Origin: Phlebiopsis flavidoalba
Lineage: Eukaryota > Basidiomycota > Agaricomycetes > Polyporales > Phanerochaetaceae
Direction of reading: 5' to 3'
DNA: 64,000 nt
NCBI GenBank assembly: GCA_035772785.1
Contig: JAOCPU010000001.1
Coordinates: 1,054,001-1,118,000 of the forward strand
Below are positions 22,588 to 34,850 of the stretch, piece after piece. The position numbers were made by a program, and so were the translations under genes. The notes beneath the pieces were generated by a model, which saw nothing but the letters and a program-made list of their open reading frames with translations, had not been told where the DNA came from and searched no databases. Within the stretch, counting starts at the first letter, position 1, and the number at the start of each line of letters is the position of its first letter.

Positions 22588-24022
22588 TCAAGCCCCTCTG
22601 AGTAAGAAAGGAGGGCGGGAAGGCGGAGGCATTTTGTCGATACATTCAGCCTTTTTCTCATTGAGCCCTGCAACAAAACCAGGAGTGCCGTAGCCTTGGT
22701 GGATAGACAAAGAATGGGAGTATATGTCCGGTGGACTATCAGATGGCTGGCTGAGGAAGCCAAGGGGTGCTTCTGACGAGGCGCCTAGGAACTCAGCAGA
22801 AGGCGCGACTCTACGAGACTTTCTGAACTCCTGAAACAGCGTTCCTAGACGTTTGCGAAACCGGATTGCAGGTGCAAGAATTAGAATGAGGATGATTCCG
22901 CCAATCACTAGACCAATAATAGCGCTGGTATGGTTCGATCGAAGTCCAAAATCGCCAGGGGAATGTAGGGTACCAGAAGCCAAGGATGAAGGCTGTGCAA
23001 TAATCGTATTCGAAGCGAGGGCTGAAGCGTGTGCGGTGCCTGGGGTACCGGTGGTTGGAAAAAACCGCAAGAGAAGGCGCTGTTGATGCGAGTGGATCTG
23101 GGGTTTGAATGTTGTCTGTGTGACCGCCTGAAGTTGCAGTCGGAGCGAGAGTACTTGCCGGCTCTGATGTGGCACCACTTTCAGATTCGCTGGCGGGTGT
23201 GCTAGTGGCGCTGGGGGTAGGTACTGCACTGCTGATTTGGGATAATGACTGTGTCAGGCTTTGTGTCCCAGATGTCCCTGTTATACCATGCGAGGGCAAA
23301 GTGACAGTGTCCGTCCTCGGTTGGGGAGTACCTTGACCTCCATCATCGGTAGTTTTAATGTGGACTACTAGCGGCCATGAGGGACAAGAGACTATGACGG
23401 AAGTCAAAGTCATAACAGGAGGTGGTGTTGTGTTGATAGCATCGGCTCCTAGACTCGGCGGTGGACACGGACCACTTTTCAACTGCCCAGCTTGAAGGCT
23501 CCTGTTCAGTCGGCCTGGAGGTAAAAGCAAAGTATTCAACACACCTGAGACCTCTGCAGAGTAGTAGGATTGGCATAATTGCGTCCACAGGCCACTCGGT
23601 GCCGCCTGCTGTAATGTCACTGTGGTTTGAAAACTCTTTGGAAGCGACATGCCCATTTGGCGCATGTTCCGAGTCCAAGATGCCACTAAGTAGATTGCCC
23701 ATGCCAAGCCGCTTTGAGCAAACTGAAGTTTACTTGAGTAATAATCGAAACATATAAATAACAAACATTACCTTTTCCGGTTGGGAAAGTTGTTACGATG
23801 AGCTTGTCCGGGCTGGACCCAAGTGGTTGAGATTGACAGTCTGGCGCTCAGGCTACGAGGAGACAAAAATCGTGCCGCATTGAGTGAGCGATCCCCCAGC
23901 ATTAAGGCATTCTTATAAAGGCTGTGATATAAAATTGACGATAGACAACAATAAGATGGTAGAGACGCAGACAGAATGCTCGCCGCTATATCAATGCCAG
24001 AATGATTGTATTTATCATTCAA
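22588..24022 (-). CDS. Ser/Thr-rich single-pass membrane protein (mucin-like ectodomain)
   Basis: No enzyme motif was seen. The layout is that of a type I cell-surface protein. An N-terminal exon at about 23770-24020 contains SARLSISTTWVQPGQ. After an intron ending near 23727 there is a globular part with TTVTLQQAAPSGLW and LTSVIVSCPSWPLVVHI. A long Ser/Thr/Pro-rich stalk at 23080-23350 reads for example PTPSATSTPASESESGATSE. One clear transmembrane helix at about 22855-22920 reads TSAIIGLVIGGIILILILAP, followed at once by the stop-transfer FRKRLG. The cytosolic tail is Ser/Pro-rich with SQPSDSPPDIYSHS. The helix and part of the stalk lie in different frames, so one or more indels occur near 23050. 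This architecture is common in basidiomycetes, in WSC/Mid2-like sensors and many unnamed paralogues. No Cys-rich WSC domain is visible. Confidence 0.6.
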
Positions 24023-26493
24023 TTAGTGATGCGATACGCCGTAGACAAGTAATTGGTAATCCTAAGGTAAGTTATCCTGTTGCTCTTCAATACCATCCAA
24101 GGTATTCGCTCGTATTGAAGTCTACACCCTAGACGATAGTCGCCTCAAGTGCTAGCCAAAAGACTTCCCCGAACCAATCATGCGGGAACTGTGGAATCCC
24201 GCGCGAGCTTACTATCAAAGCGAGCAGAGTCTAGCTTCGAGGTCAGCCAAACATAACATTAGGATCGCGTAAAAAAGTAGATACGCCGCAAAGCCGACAC
24301 CTTGCTATCCTTTGGTCGCCAATTCGAAACCATTTCCAGAGGTTTTGGAATACGACAAGACAGGTGTGGCAGTAAGTATGCCGGGGCTTTACGAACCGGC
24401 GCTAATCCCCAGTTTTCAGAATGAAATCGATGGGCGTAGTACCGCCGTGGAAAAGTGGTTATTACGAGTAAGCGGGATCCAGCCCACGTACAAAGAGCTC
24501 TGTCGAACATCATAATTCTCACTTATGATGTGATTGTGGACAAGGCGTAGCGCGTTCTGGAGTCTGCGGCCCCCCATCATCGCCTTCCTGACTGCCCTCG
24601 CACAACACGACCCCGAACCTCCCTCCTTCGCTTGAGAAGTGTGTGAGAGACGATGAGCAAAATGGGTTATCAGAGGTTTTCAACGGATCAGCTGAGCTGT
24701 CGTGATAGCCACTAAGGGCAAGGGAAGTGGCTCGGTAGGTCTACGAAGTTCAATGGTATAGTTAACCGCCACGTGTATGGCCCCTTATGTGGGTTGGAAT
24801 CGAGGATTTGTGTGGATGGTCTCGCCCATCGTGATCGGAGAGAACGATGCTGGAGGCCCAACTGACGATTCTGGCTCTGAGTAGGTTGTGCTGGCTCCTA
24901 TCCGACGACATGCTGGGTGGAAGCCAGATTTGTCGCTGGAGGGCAGCAGAGCTGACCTTCTCCATGACAGGATCGCCGAACGACCCCGGAGTAACTGGGA
25001 GGTAGTCATTCGTAGGCGTGAACTTCGTCATATCGTTCGAGTATACCACCCAAAGATAACGCGTCCCCTCGTAGATGGTCCCCCCCGCCGATGGGAGAAG
25101 AGGGTGCTTGGCGGACGGGGAGGCCCGAGGCTGTGTTGGCTCAGGCTTTGTCCGAGTGTAATCGCGAGGTTGGGCCAAGAACTCTGACACGATGGCGCGG
25201 TACGCTTGTCTTTAAGTCGAATTGAGATGGATCTCGTAATCGACCTCTTGATATGAAGCAACGAGACGAGGATTAAGAGGGTCCATTCCACCTATCACAG
25301 TTCCTGCCTCATGGTCGCCTGGCATTGTAGAGGAAGGGTGTGCCATCACTCCTTGTTCAACAGTGTACATTGGTACTAGGAGTCGACACTGGTTCGTGAG
25401 ATTAGAGATCGTGCCCGTAGGCTGCCTGTTGATAAAAGGAATTCAAAAGCTAGTCCCTGCCAGCTAGCATGACACCGCCAGATGCTGCGAGTCGGGTTCA
25501 AGTGTCGACGCGGTACTCGGTTAAAAGCGGCTCGGATAAATGATATTTGGCTATACTTTTTTAAGCAGTAAGAAAGGTGTCGCGAGGCCGAGACCATTGC
25601 GCTTACGTGGAGTGTTTGAGATGCAGTATTGAAGAATTTGTGCCTACGAGGGGGGGTATGCAGCACAGTTGGTGAGGGTTCGTTGTCGAAGCGCGCTATG
25701 CTTTCTGGTTCGGTGGCGATCGATGGGATAGATTTCGTGCGGTTGTCACGTCTGACTTGACTGAGTAGTACATAGATGGCTGGCGGCAGCATATGAGGCC
25801 GTGGGATCCGAAGTATGGCACCCGCTATAGGTATCCCTTGTTATTGGGCTCTGGGTTCACCACCGCATACCTTAAACGCAATAGAACAACTCAGATAGGG
25901 TTGATTGAAGTGTAGAAATCGCTCATTACTAGTTTTTTGGAAGTGGTGCAATTGGCGGGGAAACATGTGGCTAATAGCATTTTTGCCGCCTACCAGTAGG
26001 CGTCGCCTGCCCACGTACGTTGAACTACAAACACTAGCCATCCATAAACCTAGCACGTACTAATCGAGCGACATCAACCACTTCGTGACAAGTATTAGAT
26101 TCAAAGTTGCAGACTAGCGGGTGAGATAGCGCGAGTGTCAATTAGTGAGGTACGGGGATGAGAGGAGATGAGTACTTCAGGGCAGGACATGGCCATAAGC
26201 AATAGTAGATGACTACTGGTCGCATGTGATTGTTCGGATCATAGATCGCTTGGTTGCATGTGGTGTACTGTCACACTATGTATAGAGACAAGTCTCAGAA
26301 GCTCCCGACTTGGGTCGTCGCGCCAATGGAGAGAATCAAGAGATTAGATTAGATGATTTGAAGTTGTTGTGTCATTCGGAGTGCGAGTGCAGATGCTCGC
26401 ACGCTCAGATGCGTCTAACCGACTTCCCACTTGGCACTGCACAGGGCCTCTCTCACCCCGGCACGGCCCTTCTCGTCTTCTACACTCGCAAGA
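24023..26493. other. Gene-poor stretch with weak minus-strand coding signal
   Basis: No confident gene. A minus-strand frame at 24762-25190 (142 codons) is Pro/Ser-rich with SGGTIYEGTRYLWVVYSND and TNDYLPVTPGSFGDP. It resembles the cytosolic tail of the single-pass membrane protein type seen just to the left. A second frame at 25376-25792 has no known motif. Together they could be a further membrane-protein paralogue or its remnant; I cannot show a transmembrane helix of that gene. Confidence 0.3.
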
Positions 26494-26914
26494 ATGAAGG
26501 TCGTTCCTGTTCCCGTCCGCTCTGACAACTACGCCTACCTCCTCATCGACGACAAGGTCAATAAGGCTCTTGCCGTTGATGCCTTTGACGTGCCCATAGG
26601 TCCAGGAGGCCGCCAAGAAGAGGGCGTCCGAGCTCGTGGGAAGCTCACGACCCACCACCACTTTGACCACAGTGGTGGCAACGAGGTGTGTTCGCAACTT
26701 TGGGCATCCAGAAATGTATCATTGACATCCTGATCGCCCATTGAACAGGAAATTTGGGTGAGGTGTTCAATCGTTGACAGGCCCGATTCATTGGGCTTCT
26801 CTGTTCAAGAATGCTCATACTGCATGCACAGGCGCGGCTTTAACCCAACACCTGGGTTTCCCATCTATGGTGGCAGCAAGCAAAAAGCCCCCGCCTTGAC
26901 CCAGTAGTCAAGTA

Positions 26915-26949
<35 letters not shown>

Positions 26950-27585
26950 AAAAAGCTAAAAAAAAGTGATGTAATTCATCACCTTTTGAGGTATCACCAT
27001 CAAGTGAGTCACCATTCATCTCTTGTGCATTGTGTATATGCCTTGGATTGGCATCTAGGGCCCACCACACCCCTGCCAACACAGACTTCGATCTGCTTCT
27101 ATGTAAAGCCCACAGAACGGCTCGCACCCTGCGGCGTTTCACGCTAGGCGACACCTCGATTCATCGCCGGGTGCGGGCCGCTTCTCTCTTCTTCGAGGGC
27201 ACAGCCCCCGAGATGACCGCCGCTCTAAAGCACCTCGGCACGCTCCCCGATAGCACGATTGTCTATAACGGACACGAGTACACCACGGGCAACCTCGCGT
27301 TTGCCAAGTCTGTCGAGCCCGGCAGCGAGGCCCTCGCGCGGCTGGAGAAGCTTGTCGAGGAGAACGAGATCACCACGGGCCTCACGACCATCGGCGACGA
27401 GAAGGCGTGGAACCCGTTCATGCGCCTCGACAACGCCACCATCAGGTACACTCGCATACTCGTCTATTTGTTCATCGACTGACGGAATGTGGTATGATTG
27501 CAGGAAGAACACGGACACGGAGTCGGGCTCGGAAGACGACGTTATGCCCTCTGCGCGAGGGGAAGAACAATTTCCGCATGGGTGA
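26494..27585 (+). CDS. GLO2: Hydroxyacylglutathione hydrolase (glyoxalase II)
   Basis: Hydrolyses S-D-lactoylglutathione to D-lactate and glutathione, the second step of methylglyoxal detoxification. It starts at ATG 26494 with MKVVPVPVRSDNYAYLL. The binuclear metal motif THHHFDHSGGNE of the metallo-beta-lactamase fold lies at about 26650-26685. After an intron come GFPIYGGSKQKAPALTQ and VVK, then a 33-nt A run, then DEF and ITF. The second metal cluster reads ASRAHHTPANTD with SICFYVKPTE in another frame. The region holding the third metal site is followed by FFEGTAPEMTAALKHLG, STIVYNGHEYTTGNLAFAKS and EKLVEENEITTGLTTIGDEK. After WNPFMRLDNATI an intron leads to a basic tail with KNNFRMG; the stop is placed at about 27585. 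The exon order matches the full family length, but at least four indels, including the poly(A) block, break the frame. Confidence 0.85.
26916..26948. repeat. Poly(A) homopolymer, 33 nt, inside a glyoxalase II exon
   Basis: An uninterrupted run of 33 A lies between conserved coding pieces VVK and DEF of glyoxalase II, followed by C, five A, GCT and eight A. The family normally has only a few residues here (roughly VVKDKDEF). Confidence 0.9.
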
Positions 27586-27852
27586 GCAACGGGCAGCGTC
27601 CCGCGCTCGACGCCCACTGTTATCCCACATCGGATACCCGACCGCTTGTAACCCCAATACCCGACACGGGAGTGATTATCAAAAGGCATACATGGATGTA
27701 ACACTACCATCTACAATGTACTATCTAGATGCATTCGCAGCTCGACTCATCAGCGCAATACGGCGCATGCGAAAGTCGGATATTCTGTTCGTGCATTCTG
27801 TTTCATCAGATATTGGCGGTAAGAATAAATTATCCCCGGCGATGTATTAATA

Positions 27853-28897
27853 CTACATGTGTCCCCTGGTCGTGGCCTCTTGAGAGCTATCGTATACAGA
27901 GACGTCCAGACATCCTATAACGTAGAAAGCAAACTTTGGGACTACAAATGCAATATTCCTCCAACGGCGGTTTACCATGCCGAAGATTTTGAGCACCGCT
28001 GACCGTTGAGCGTATGGAAGTTATACGGACAGCGTCTAACCATGTATTAGTCGAGATAATTCTACAAGATGACAAGAACTAGATAACCGATCGAGTAAAC
28101 GCGCTTTCGAGTACGAATCGGGCCAAATGGATGAATGAACAGACTGTCTGCATTGCACAGTTAACTGCGGAGGGAACGTCCAGGGTAAGTCAAGAGGAAA
28201 GGCTGCAAACACAACGTACATCGCTGTTGATTGAACGAATGCACTCGGGGGGGGATGAACCACCAGTACATATCGAGGCCTAGGAAATATAATTGTAAGC
28301 AACACGACTTTCGGACCGTGGCTTGAACATCTGAATGCCGCGTTCCGGTCAGTTGTGCCCACATGCGTGATGATACCTAATTAACTACGGACAAAGCTTG
28401 AGTTGTTTTGCGAACTAAGGCAGAGAATGTCAGTTACGATTTATCCAGCAATAAGGGGCAGTGGCACCGGCGGCGGCAGGAACTCACGCCAATGAGGAAT
28501 CCTGTTCCTATCAAGGAAATAACAGTACCCAACGCATACAGAACTGCACATGCCCCTCAGCACCAGTCTCAACTCCCTTGACATAAACAAACTCACTCGC
28601 AAAGCTCCCCACCCTGCCCAAGGGAACAAACAACGCCGCGCCCAATATACTCATGCACAAAAGTCCGAGCGGCAAGTCTGCGCGGTGGCTACGTCAGCAC
28701 GGTCCCCACGCCACACCGAACCGCGCGGGCGAGAGGAAAGAGAAGGAGGACGACACCATCCGGCGAATCCGTACGAGCCCGCTGCGTGCGCGTGAGCCCG
28801 AGGGCCTTGAACGCAGAGTCGCCCTCGAAGAAACTGGGTCTCGGGAATCGTGCCTGCCGCTGCCCGCCTCGAGATTAAACCATCCTTTCGATGCCAT
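27853..28897 (-). CDS. SFT2: SFT2-family Golgi vesicle transport membrane protein
   Basis: SFT2 proteins are small four-helix membrane proteins that act in fusion of retrograde vesicles with the Golgi. The ATG at 28895-28897 gives MASKGWFNLEAGSG. The next conserved pieces are in a neighbouring frame: FEGDSAFKALGLTRTQR, then after one or two lost bases a first helix resembling FAGC.VLSFLFSLAGAVLFG. After an intron, 28480-28540 reads YALGTVISLIGTGFLIG, a hallmark of the family. Near the C-terminus, PYAQRSAVLKIFGM at about 27976-28020 matches the family's conserved end. The stop at 27853 assumes read-through of the last exon; a GTAAAC right after FGM could be a donor. It is convergent with glyoxalase II. 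Several indels split the helices between frames. Confidence 0.7.
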
Positions 28898-29559
28898 CGT
28901 GCGTTGTGTTAACGGTGTCCTGTAGTGTTTTTGCAATGAGTCTTGTGGGTGAAGAATTGAAGGATTAAACAGGTGTGAGTCGGCCAGCTGGAGAAGGGGT
29001 TTGAAAGCGGGTGAGGGGGAATGGTCGTGGTCTCCTGTACAAGGCCGCTGGTGCCTGCGGAAGCGGTGAGTGAGACGCGAGGACACCGTGAAGCGCGCGT
29101 CGGGATGGTGATGGCGTTTTTCAGACGCCGGCGGCATCACACCACTGGCAGCCGGGCCACAGCTGTGCGCGCGTTCAGAAACCTATTTGTGACAAAAAAC
29201 GAAATAAAGCCTGATGGTCATTTTCATCGTAGACGTATGTGCACTACTACTGTAATACAATGCAAGAATAATGAGATTTTCTGGGCAAGATAGAAGGACA
29301 ACAACAATCGACCAAGCGAAGAGAGGCAAACACAAGAGATGACAGACAAAAACAACTCGAAGGTGGGGATGGATAGCAAAAACAGGCGAGAATTTTTACG
29401 TGCAGTGTTTGTTTGGGCTACAGGGTGTAATGGGGGTCATAACAAGTCGTGGCGTGCGTCGTGTCCTGGCGAGCGTGAGAATGGCATAACCTAGCGTAAG
29501 GAGGGTCGGGAGGGTCCGGCCGTCTGGTGTTCGTGCAACGGGGGAGAGCAAGCTCTCGC

Positions 29560-32500
29560 ACGCCCGCTGGGGGGCGCGTCCGTGAAAAGTCGAGGCGGAT
29601 AGTCCAAGTATCCGCCGAGAGTTGGTTGAGACGTGAGTGGGGATCTTACATGGGGTTTGCGGGCGAGCATCTCCTGGACGTCCGTGATTGTGCGGGGAGG
29701 TATCGGGCATCATGGGTCCGCCGGGGAGGATGGCCATGCGCTGCTTGGTAGTGTTGAGCATCTGCTGGACGCTCGGGATCACGCGGGAAACGTAGGGGGA
29801 GATGAGGGGGTCCTGCACGTAAAGTCAGCAATGAAGTGACAGTAGTTGTATGATACACTCACGTTGGTGTTCAAGGTAGACGCAGCACGCTGCAACCACC
29901 AGAGGGACGACTTGAAGGACTCGTCGACAGGTGGCGTCTCACCGATGATTTGAGACAACTGGAATAGAGTGTCAGCACACAAGAAACTCTAGGCTAGGCG
30001 ATGTCGACTTACCTGTGGACGAGCGTGAGCACGACAGCCTGCGACAATGGACCACTGCCACCCGTTGGTGGGCATCACAATCTCGGGGTTGGAGTCGTGC
30101 AAGGAGTTCACGGCAGCTGCCTCGTGTCCTGGGTAGCCCAAGAACACAGCGAGGTAGTGTCGTCCCCACTCCTCATTGCTGCGACAGCGGCGGCGTGCGG
30201 GCGACCTGCTGAGGTGCAGGTGGAGGGCGCAACGGGATGCGACGCCTGAGGCGCAGCGATGTTTAGTCGGGGGGTAAACCACGGCCCATGTTGCATGGGT
30301 GCCTGGTGGGCCAGACTGCTGCTGTTGCTGCTGAGGGAACGACGCATGCTGGGGCGTGTATCCCGAAGAGGGCTGTTGCTGAGAGACGGGAGGGAGGTTG
30401 TGGCGGATGGGGTTGCCTTGGTTGTGCTGAGAAGGCGGGGCAGCTGGGGCGGGGCGATCCCCGTTGGACGGGAGGCATGTTGAGCTGCCCTGACGAAGCC
30501 ACGTTCATGGTGGAGGTACTTGACCTGCTCGGACAGCCATGCGAACAGATTGCTCCAAATCGCGGATGACAGACTACAGGGGTGGGTATTAGGATTAGTT
30601 GTCCAGCAAAGCGAGCGCATATACACACCTCTTGGCCACGAAGCGCCTCACTCTGCCAGGTTCCACGATCTCCTTCTTCAGGTTGAGGATCTCGCCGTGG
30701 ATTTCGACACGGTGTATCAACTCGGGGAGAGCTCTTGGTGCATCGACGACGACTGCTGGGAGTACGCCGGGATGAGCGTCTTGGAGATCGCGTCCTTTGA
30801 CTGTGCTTCTCAACGACAAGGTGTGACGGCGCCGGAGAAGGTGCGGGCGATGTGGCTCGAGACCATCGGGGCGAAGTGTGAGCAGCTGTTCTCGATCTCG
30901 TTCGGCAGGTTCTGTCCAGAGGTCAACGACCATCGCCGAGCATCGTTCGACGGGACACCCACCTGCTTCATCATCGAGTCCGCAAGACCCTTTCGAGATC
31001 ATGGTTTTGTTTGAGTGCACAGCCTTCACCTCCGGTCTTGGTGATGTTTCTCAGCGCTGGGAGTACAGAGCCCTGTACTTCCGCCTTGAAACTGCCATCT
31101 CGACGATACGTTTGCGCGAGTCGTGTTCTTGGTGAGTCTCGGTTTATAGATCAGCTTCAAGATCTTCTCCTGGCGGATGCTAAGTCCGCAGCCTGCTCGT
31201 TGGCCCCGAGCATCTTCCTCCAGCCGTTTTGGGTCTGTAAATGGCGCGGGCATAAGTCCCAGGTCGACCTCGGGAGCGAAACAAAGAAGGAAGGATCGTC
31301 CACTCACGCTGCTTTATCGAGCTCCTTGCCTATCAATCGGGCCAAATTCGGGTGTGCAAGTTCTCCTCCACCTTCCTGATCTCCTTCGTCAGCGCGTTAG
31401 CCAGGGGAGTGTCAGAGCCAACTGCCGCTCGACTCCGCGCCTTTGCCCTTCGGCTCAGCGCCTTTCGCGCCGTCATCATTATTCTTCCTGCCTTCTGACC
31501 CTTGCCCTTGGGTTCGGTCACACCGGCTCTCGTCACGAGAGTCCACAGCCTCGATGTCTTCGGTAGGTGGCGTCTTTGCGCGGACAACGGTATGGCACTG
31601 TGCGGAGGTGCCTGCGGGGGCGGCCATTGGTCGGAAGGTTATGTAGGATCCTGGGGGGATGGTGTGCTGCTTCTGCTCAGGAGCGGGGGTGTCAGAGAGC
31701 GGTGGGTTGAATGACGGATAGCTTCGCAGAGTAGTTGCGAATGCATTGTCATACCAGTCTTTGCGAATCAAGACTTGGTCACACACCGCTGGAGTGAACG
31801 GAGAAGGCGACGAGCGTGCGAGCTCGCCTGGCGTCATCTTGGCCGCGACACAGGCAGCGTGAGCTTCTTTCCCATAGGATCGGCATCGGGCGTCAGGATG
31901 ACGAAATGAATAGTTTTGGTCTCGGTCCTGCGAACTCGACGACCTGGTCAAAGAAAGCGTTGCGTCCCTCCTCACCGTCTGGTGAGGGAGTGCTGACGTC
32001 GAAGTTGATCCCTGAAGGCGATCATACTTTCCCTGCGGTTTGTTCGCGATCCAAGAGTTTGGATTCGCGAGTCGTAGGCAGCGTGGCCGAACATGTCAGG
32101 GTCCCCTCGCCGTTCGTGTTGACAAATTTGATGGTCGAGAGCACGTTCGAGCTCATGACGTTGAGAAGCTGGAAAACAGTGCCGTTCTTGCGCCCAATTA
32201 CGACCCGCCATCGACAAAGGTCAAAGAGGAGGGCATGTCATCCCCACGAATCTTCTGCGACCATAATGGCAGCTTAGGGTCGCGCATGTTCCACATAGTC
32301 AAAGTTGAGTCGTCTGAGATGACTGCAATTGCTGATCGCGAGACATCAAAGTCGAACGCGATTATGGACTGAAGACATCGTCAGGAACATAACAGACCCG
32401 ATTCGATAATGAATGACGCACAGTAGGAATAGTGAAGATTTGCGCCACACGATGAAGCTCGGATTGGGGAATGGGCTCGCCACCGAAGACCTGGTGAGCA

Positions 32501-34850
32501 TCCGCAATGTTTGATGAGATACAAGTTTAGACTCTGAATCAAGTGACCGCGACGAGGTCGGGGTGCTGAGGGGTGCCACTTGACGGCATGGAGAGGGTCA
32601 AGGTCGGTGGACGGGAGGACGCACAGGGCAACCCTACCTCTGTTAGTGTGTTAGCCAAATTGTGGATTGCCGGGGATGAAGTACACGTACAAGACGTCAT
32701 CTCGAATAAGCTCAGTAGCTCCCAAACGACGAAACCACCGTCAGAGGTGACACCAGCGAGGCGGTTACCATAGACGGACATGTCACTGACGGCGACTGAC
32801 GTAGGGAAGAGTGATGGGAGCTGGAGGAGCGTGGCGGTCTCCGCTGGAACGGGAGATGACCCTGACGCGACCTGTTGCAGACTGAGCAACACAATACCAA
32901 ATGAGAGGGGTAGAACGCACCCTTGGTCATGGCGTACGCGACCCAGTTGAGTCGCACCGATGGTCGTTCCGGGAAGGAACGTGGAGTCGACCTTGACAAG
33001 GGCAATAGCAGTCGACTTGACCGCATCCGCGGGTGCGCGGATTTCGTCGAGCGGAGACGCGACATCGAAAAATCACGGTTTGGCTGTCACAGTTTTGAAC
33101 GAGTAAATACACGGAGCATATCATACGAAAGTTTGCGTACCTAGGGATTTTGCCTTTGGGAGCATGCAGCCTTTCCTCCACTGACCATTGGCCGGAAGGG
33201 GTTTTGTTCTCTTTCTCCTTTCGCGGAGCTTGGTAATAGCTGCCCTGGGGCGCCGGCGGTCCAACAGGTGAGTCGACCCGATTGGCGCCACTTGACGCGC
33301 TTGCGCGGGGACCTTCGGGGGCGAGGCGCGAGGTGAGACCGCAGAACCTGTTGGCTGAGGTGGGAGAGGCCTCGAAGGCCCCTCGCTTGGCCTTGCTCTG
33401 TCTGGGGTGTAGGGAGATCCTCGCTGGGAGCGTAAGGATCGAACTGGGCAGTCACGGACTGTGCTGGGTGAGGAAGAGGTGCCGGTCCTCTTGTGATCTG
33501 GTCCATAAGATTTTTCGACCGACTTGCGTTTAGGGTCCATAGCAGCGCTGGTCCAGGAGGAGTCCTCGCTGGCTCCAGTAATCGAAGGTTGCTGTGGCAC
33601 AGGCTTACGCTTGGCCTGCTGAGGTGGGCTGTTGAGAGCATCGAACGGAGATATGAAGTCAAACATCGATCTGCGAGAAGGGGAGGAAGGACGTTGCTGA
33701 TCAGATTGGTTCAGGGGTGGCATCTCAGAAAGCTCTGACGTTTGGGGCGGCTCGTTCGCATCGAATGAAGCCGTTGCAGAATAAAATTCGCCCTGCGATT
33801 GTGATTGAGAGTCGGCGTTCGAAAGGTAGGTAAGTAGGAGAAGGACCATCCCCCCCGGAGCCAGGCATAGAGGGTACGAAGTAGGTTGCGGGTCAGTATT
33901 GTACTTGGGGGCACTATCCGGATAGAACGAAAGATAGTCAGCAAGGTCGGTCATTACGAAGGGAGTAAGAGTGTGAGAGAGCACTAGAGGTACAACACCT
34001 CAAGAATATATGCGCATACGCACACACCTCGAGGCAGCGTGCCGTCTAACGCAAGGCTAAAGCATTGTCACACAGAAAACTCACCCAAAGACATCAACTG
34101 ATCCAAAAGGAACTTTTGTCTGTTCGTTGGAAGATTGGCCGATTCTTGGAGCCGATCCCGGGGGCGTAGGAACTTGCTGAGGCATTGGGCCGATACTCGG
34201 AAGGTTCTGGGAGCTCGAGGAAGGTGGCGATCAAGTAACTGCAGACCTAGCAAAGACAGAAGAGCATTCTGTCTGTCCGCGGTGGCGTTACTAGGGCCAG
34301 AATGAGACGAAGAAACAGATCCAGCATTCACGGAAGCTGGAGTAGCGGGACCTGAATGCGGCACATCCTGCGGGCCTGCATGCATATTGGGAGGAAGAGC
34401 TGTGGGCTGCGGGCCGACTGTGGACGGCGCTGGGGCAGACATGTTACTGAAGAGCGAGTCGAGTGCGCTCTGAGCCGCGGAAGAATTTTGACCTCGCGGA
34501 CGGACTGGGGAGGAGAGACGTTATTTGTCGGCAAGTTGGGCAGACGCAGCCTGGAAATGCTGCTGCTGGGGCGCGGGGGGCGACGGACCCCGCGAGAAGA
34601 GGGTGTCCCTGTTTGCGATGGGATCCATGGGTGAGCGAGGCGAGGGTGCCCTCGAGGAGATGGGAGTCGCAGGGAAAGATAGTACAGAGAATCGCTGCTC
34701 AAGATGAGTCTCTAGAGTCGGCTGCAAACCCTCTGCCGCATGCCACCTCGTGTTTGCAATGAGGTCACCGGAACTTGCCGCGCCATCACTCTTGTCTAGC
34801 CCGCTCGCACACTGAACTGTAGAAAACCCGCACGACAATGCACTCTTCAC
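29560..34850 (-). CDS. EDC4: EDC4/Ge-1-like mRNA-decapping scaffold (WD40 plus coiled coil)
   Basis: EDC4 scaffolds the Dcp1/Dcp2 decapping complex in cytoplasmic P-bodies. The N-terminus (34.1-34.85 kb) is low-complexity Ser/Pro/Gln with PMDPIANRDTLFSRG. A second low-complexity exon at 33.2-34.0 kb includes DLADYLSFYPDSAPKYN and SMFDFISPFDALNSPPQQ. The WD40 part at 31.9-33.1 kb shows DMSVYGNRLAGVTSDGGFVV, NMRDPKLP, DMFGHAAYDSRIQTL and PPGELA. The linker around 31.4-31.8 kb includes DQVLIRKDWYDNAFATTL. Then comes a long helical region at 30.5-31.3 kb with ARAHEQ- and EIHGEILNLKKEIVE-like heptads. The C-terminal domain reads LPTNG, SQIIGETPPVDESFKSSLWW, LQRAASTLNTN, DPLISPYVSRVIPSVQQML and ITDVQEMLAR. 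This block order matches the Ge-1 family. Start, stop and introns are approximate, with many frame changes. Confidence 0.7.
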
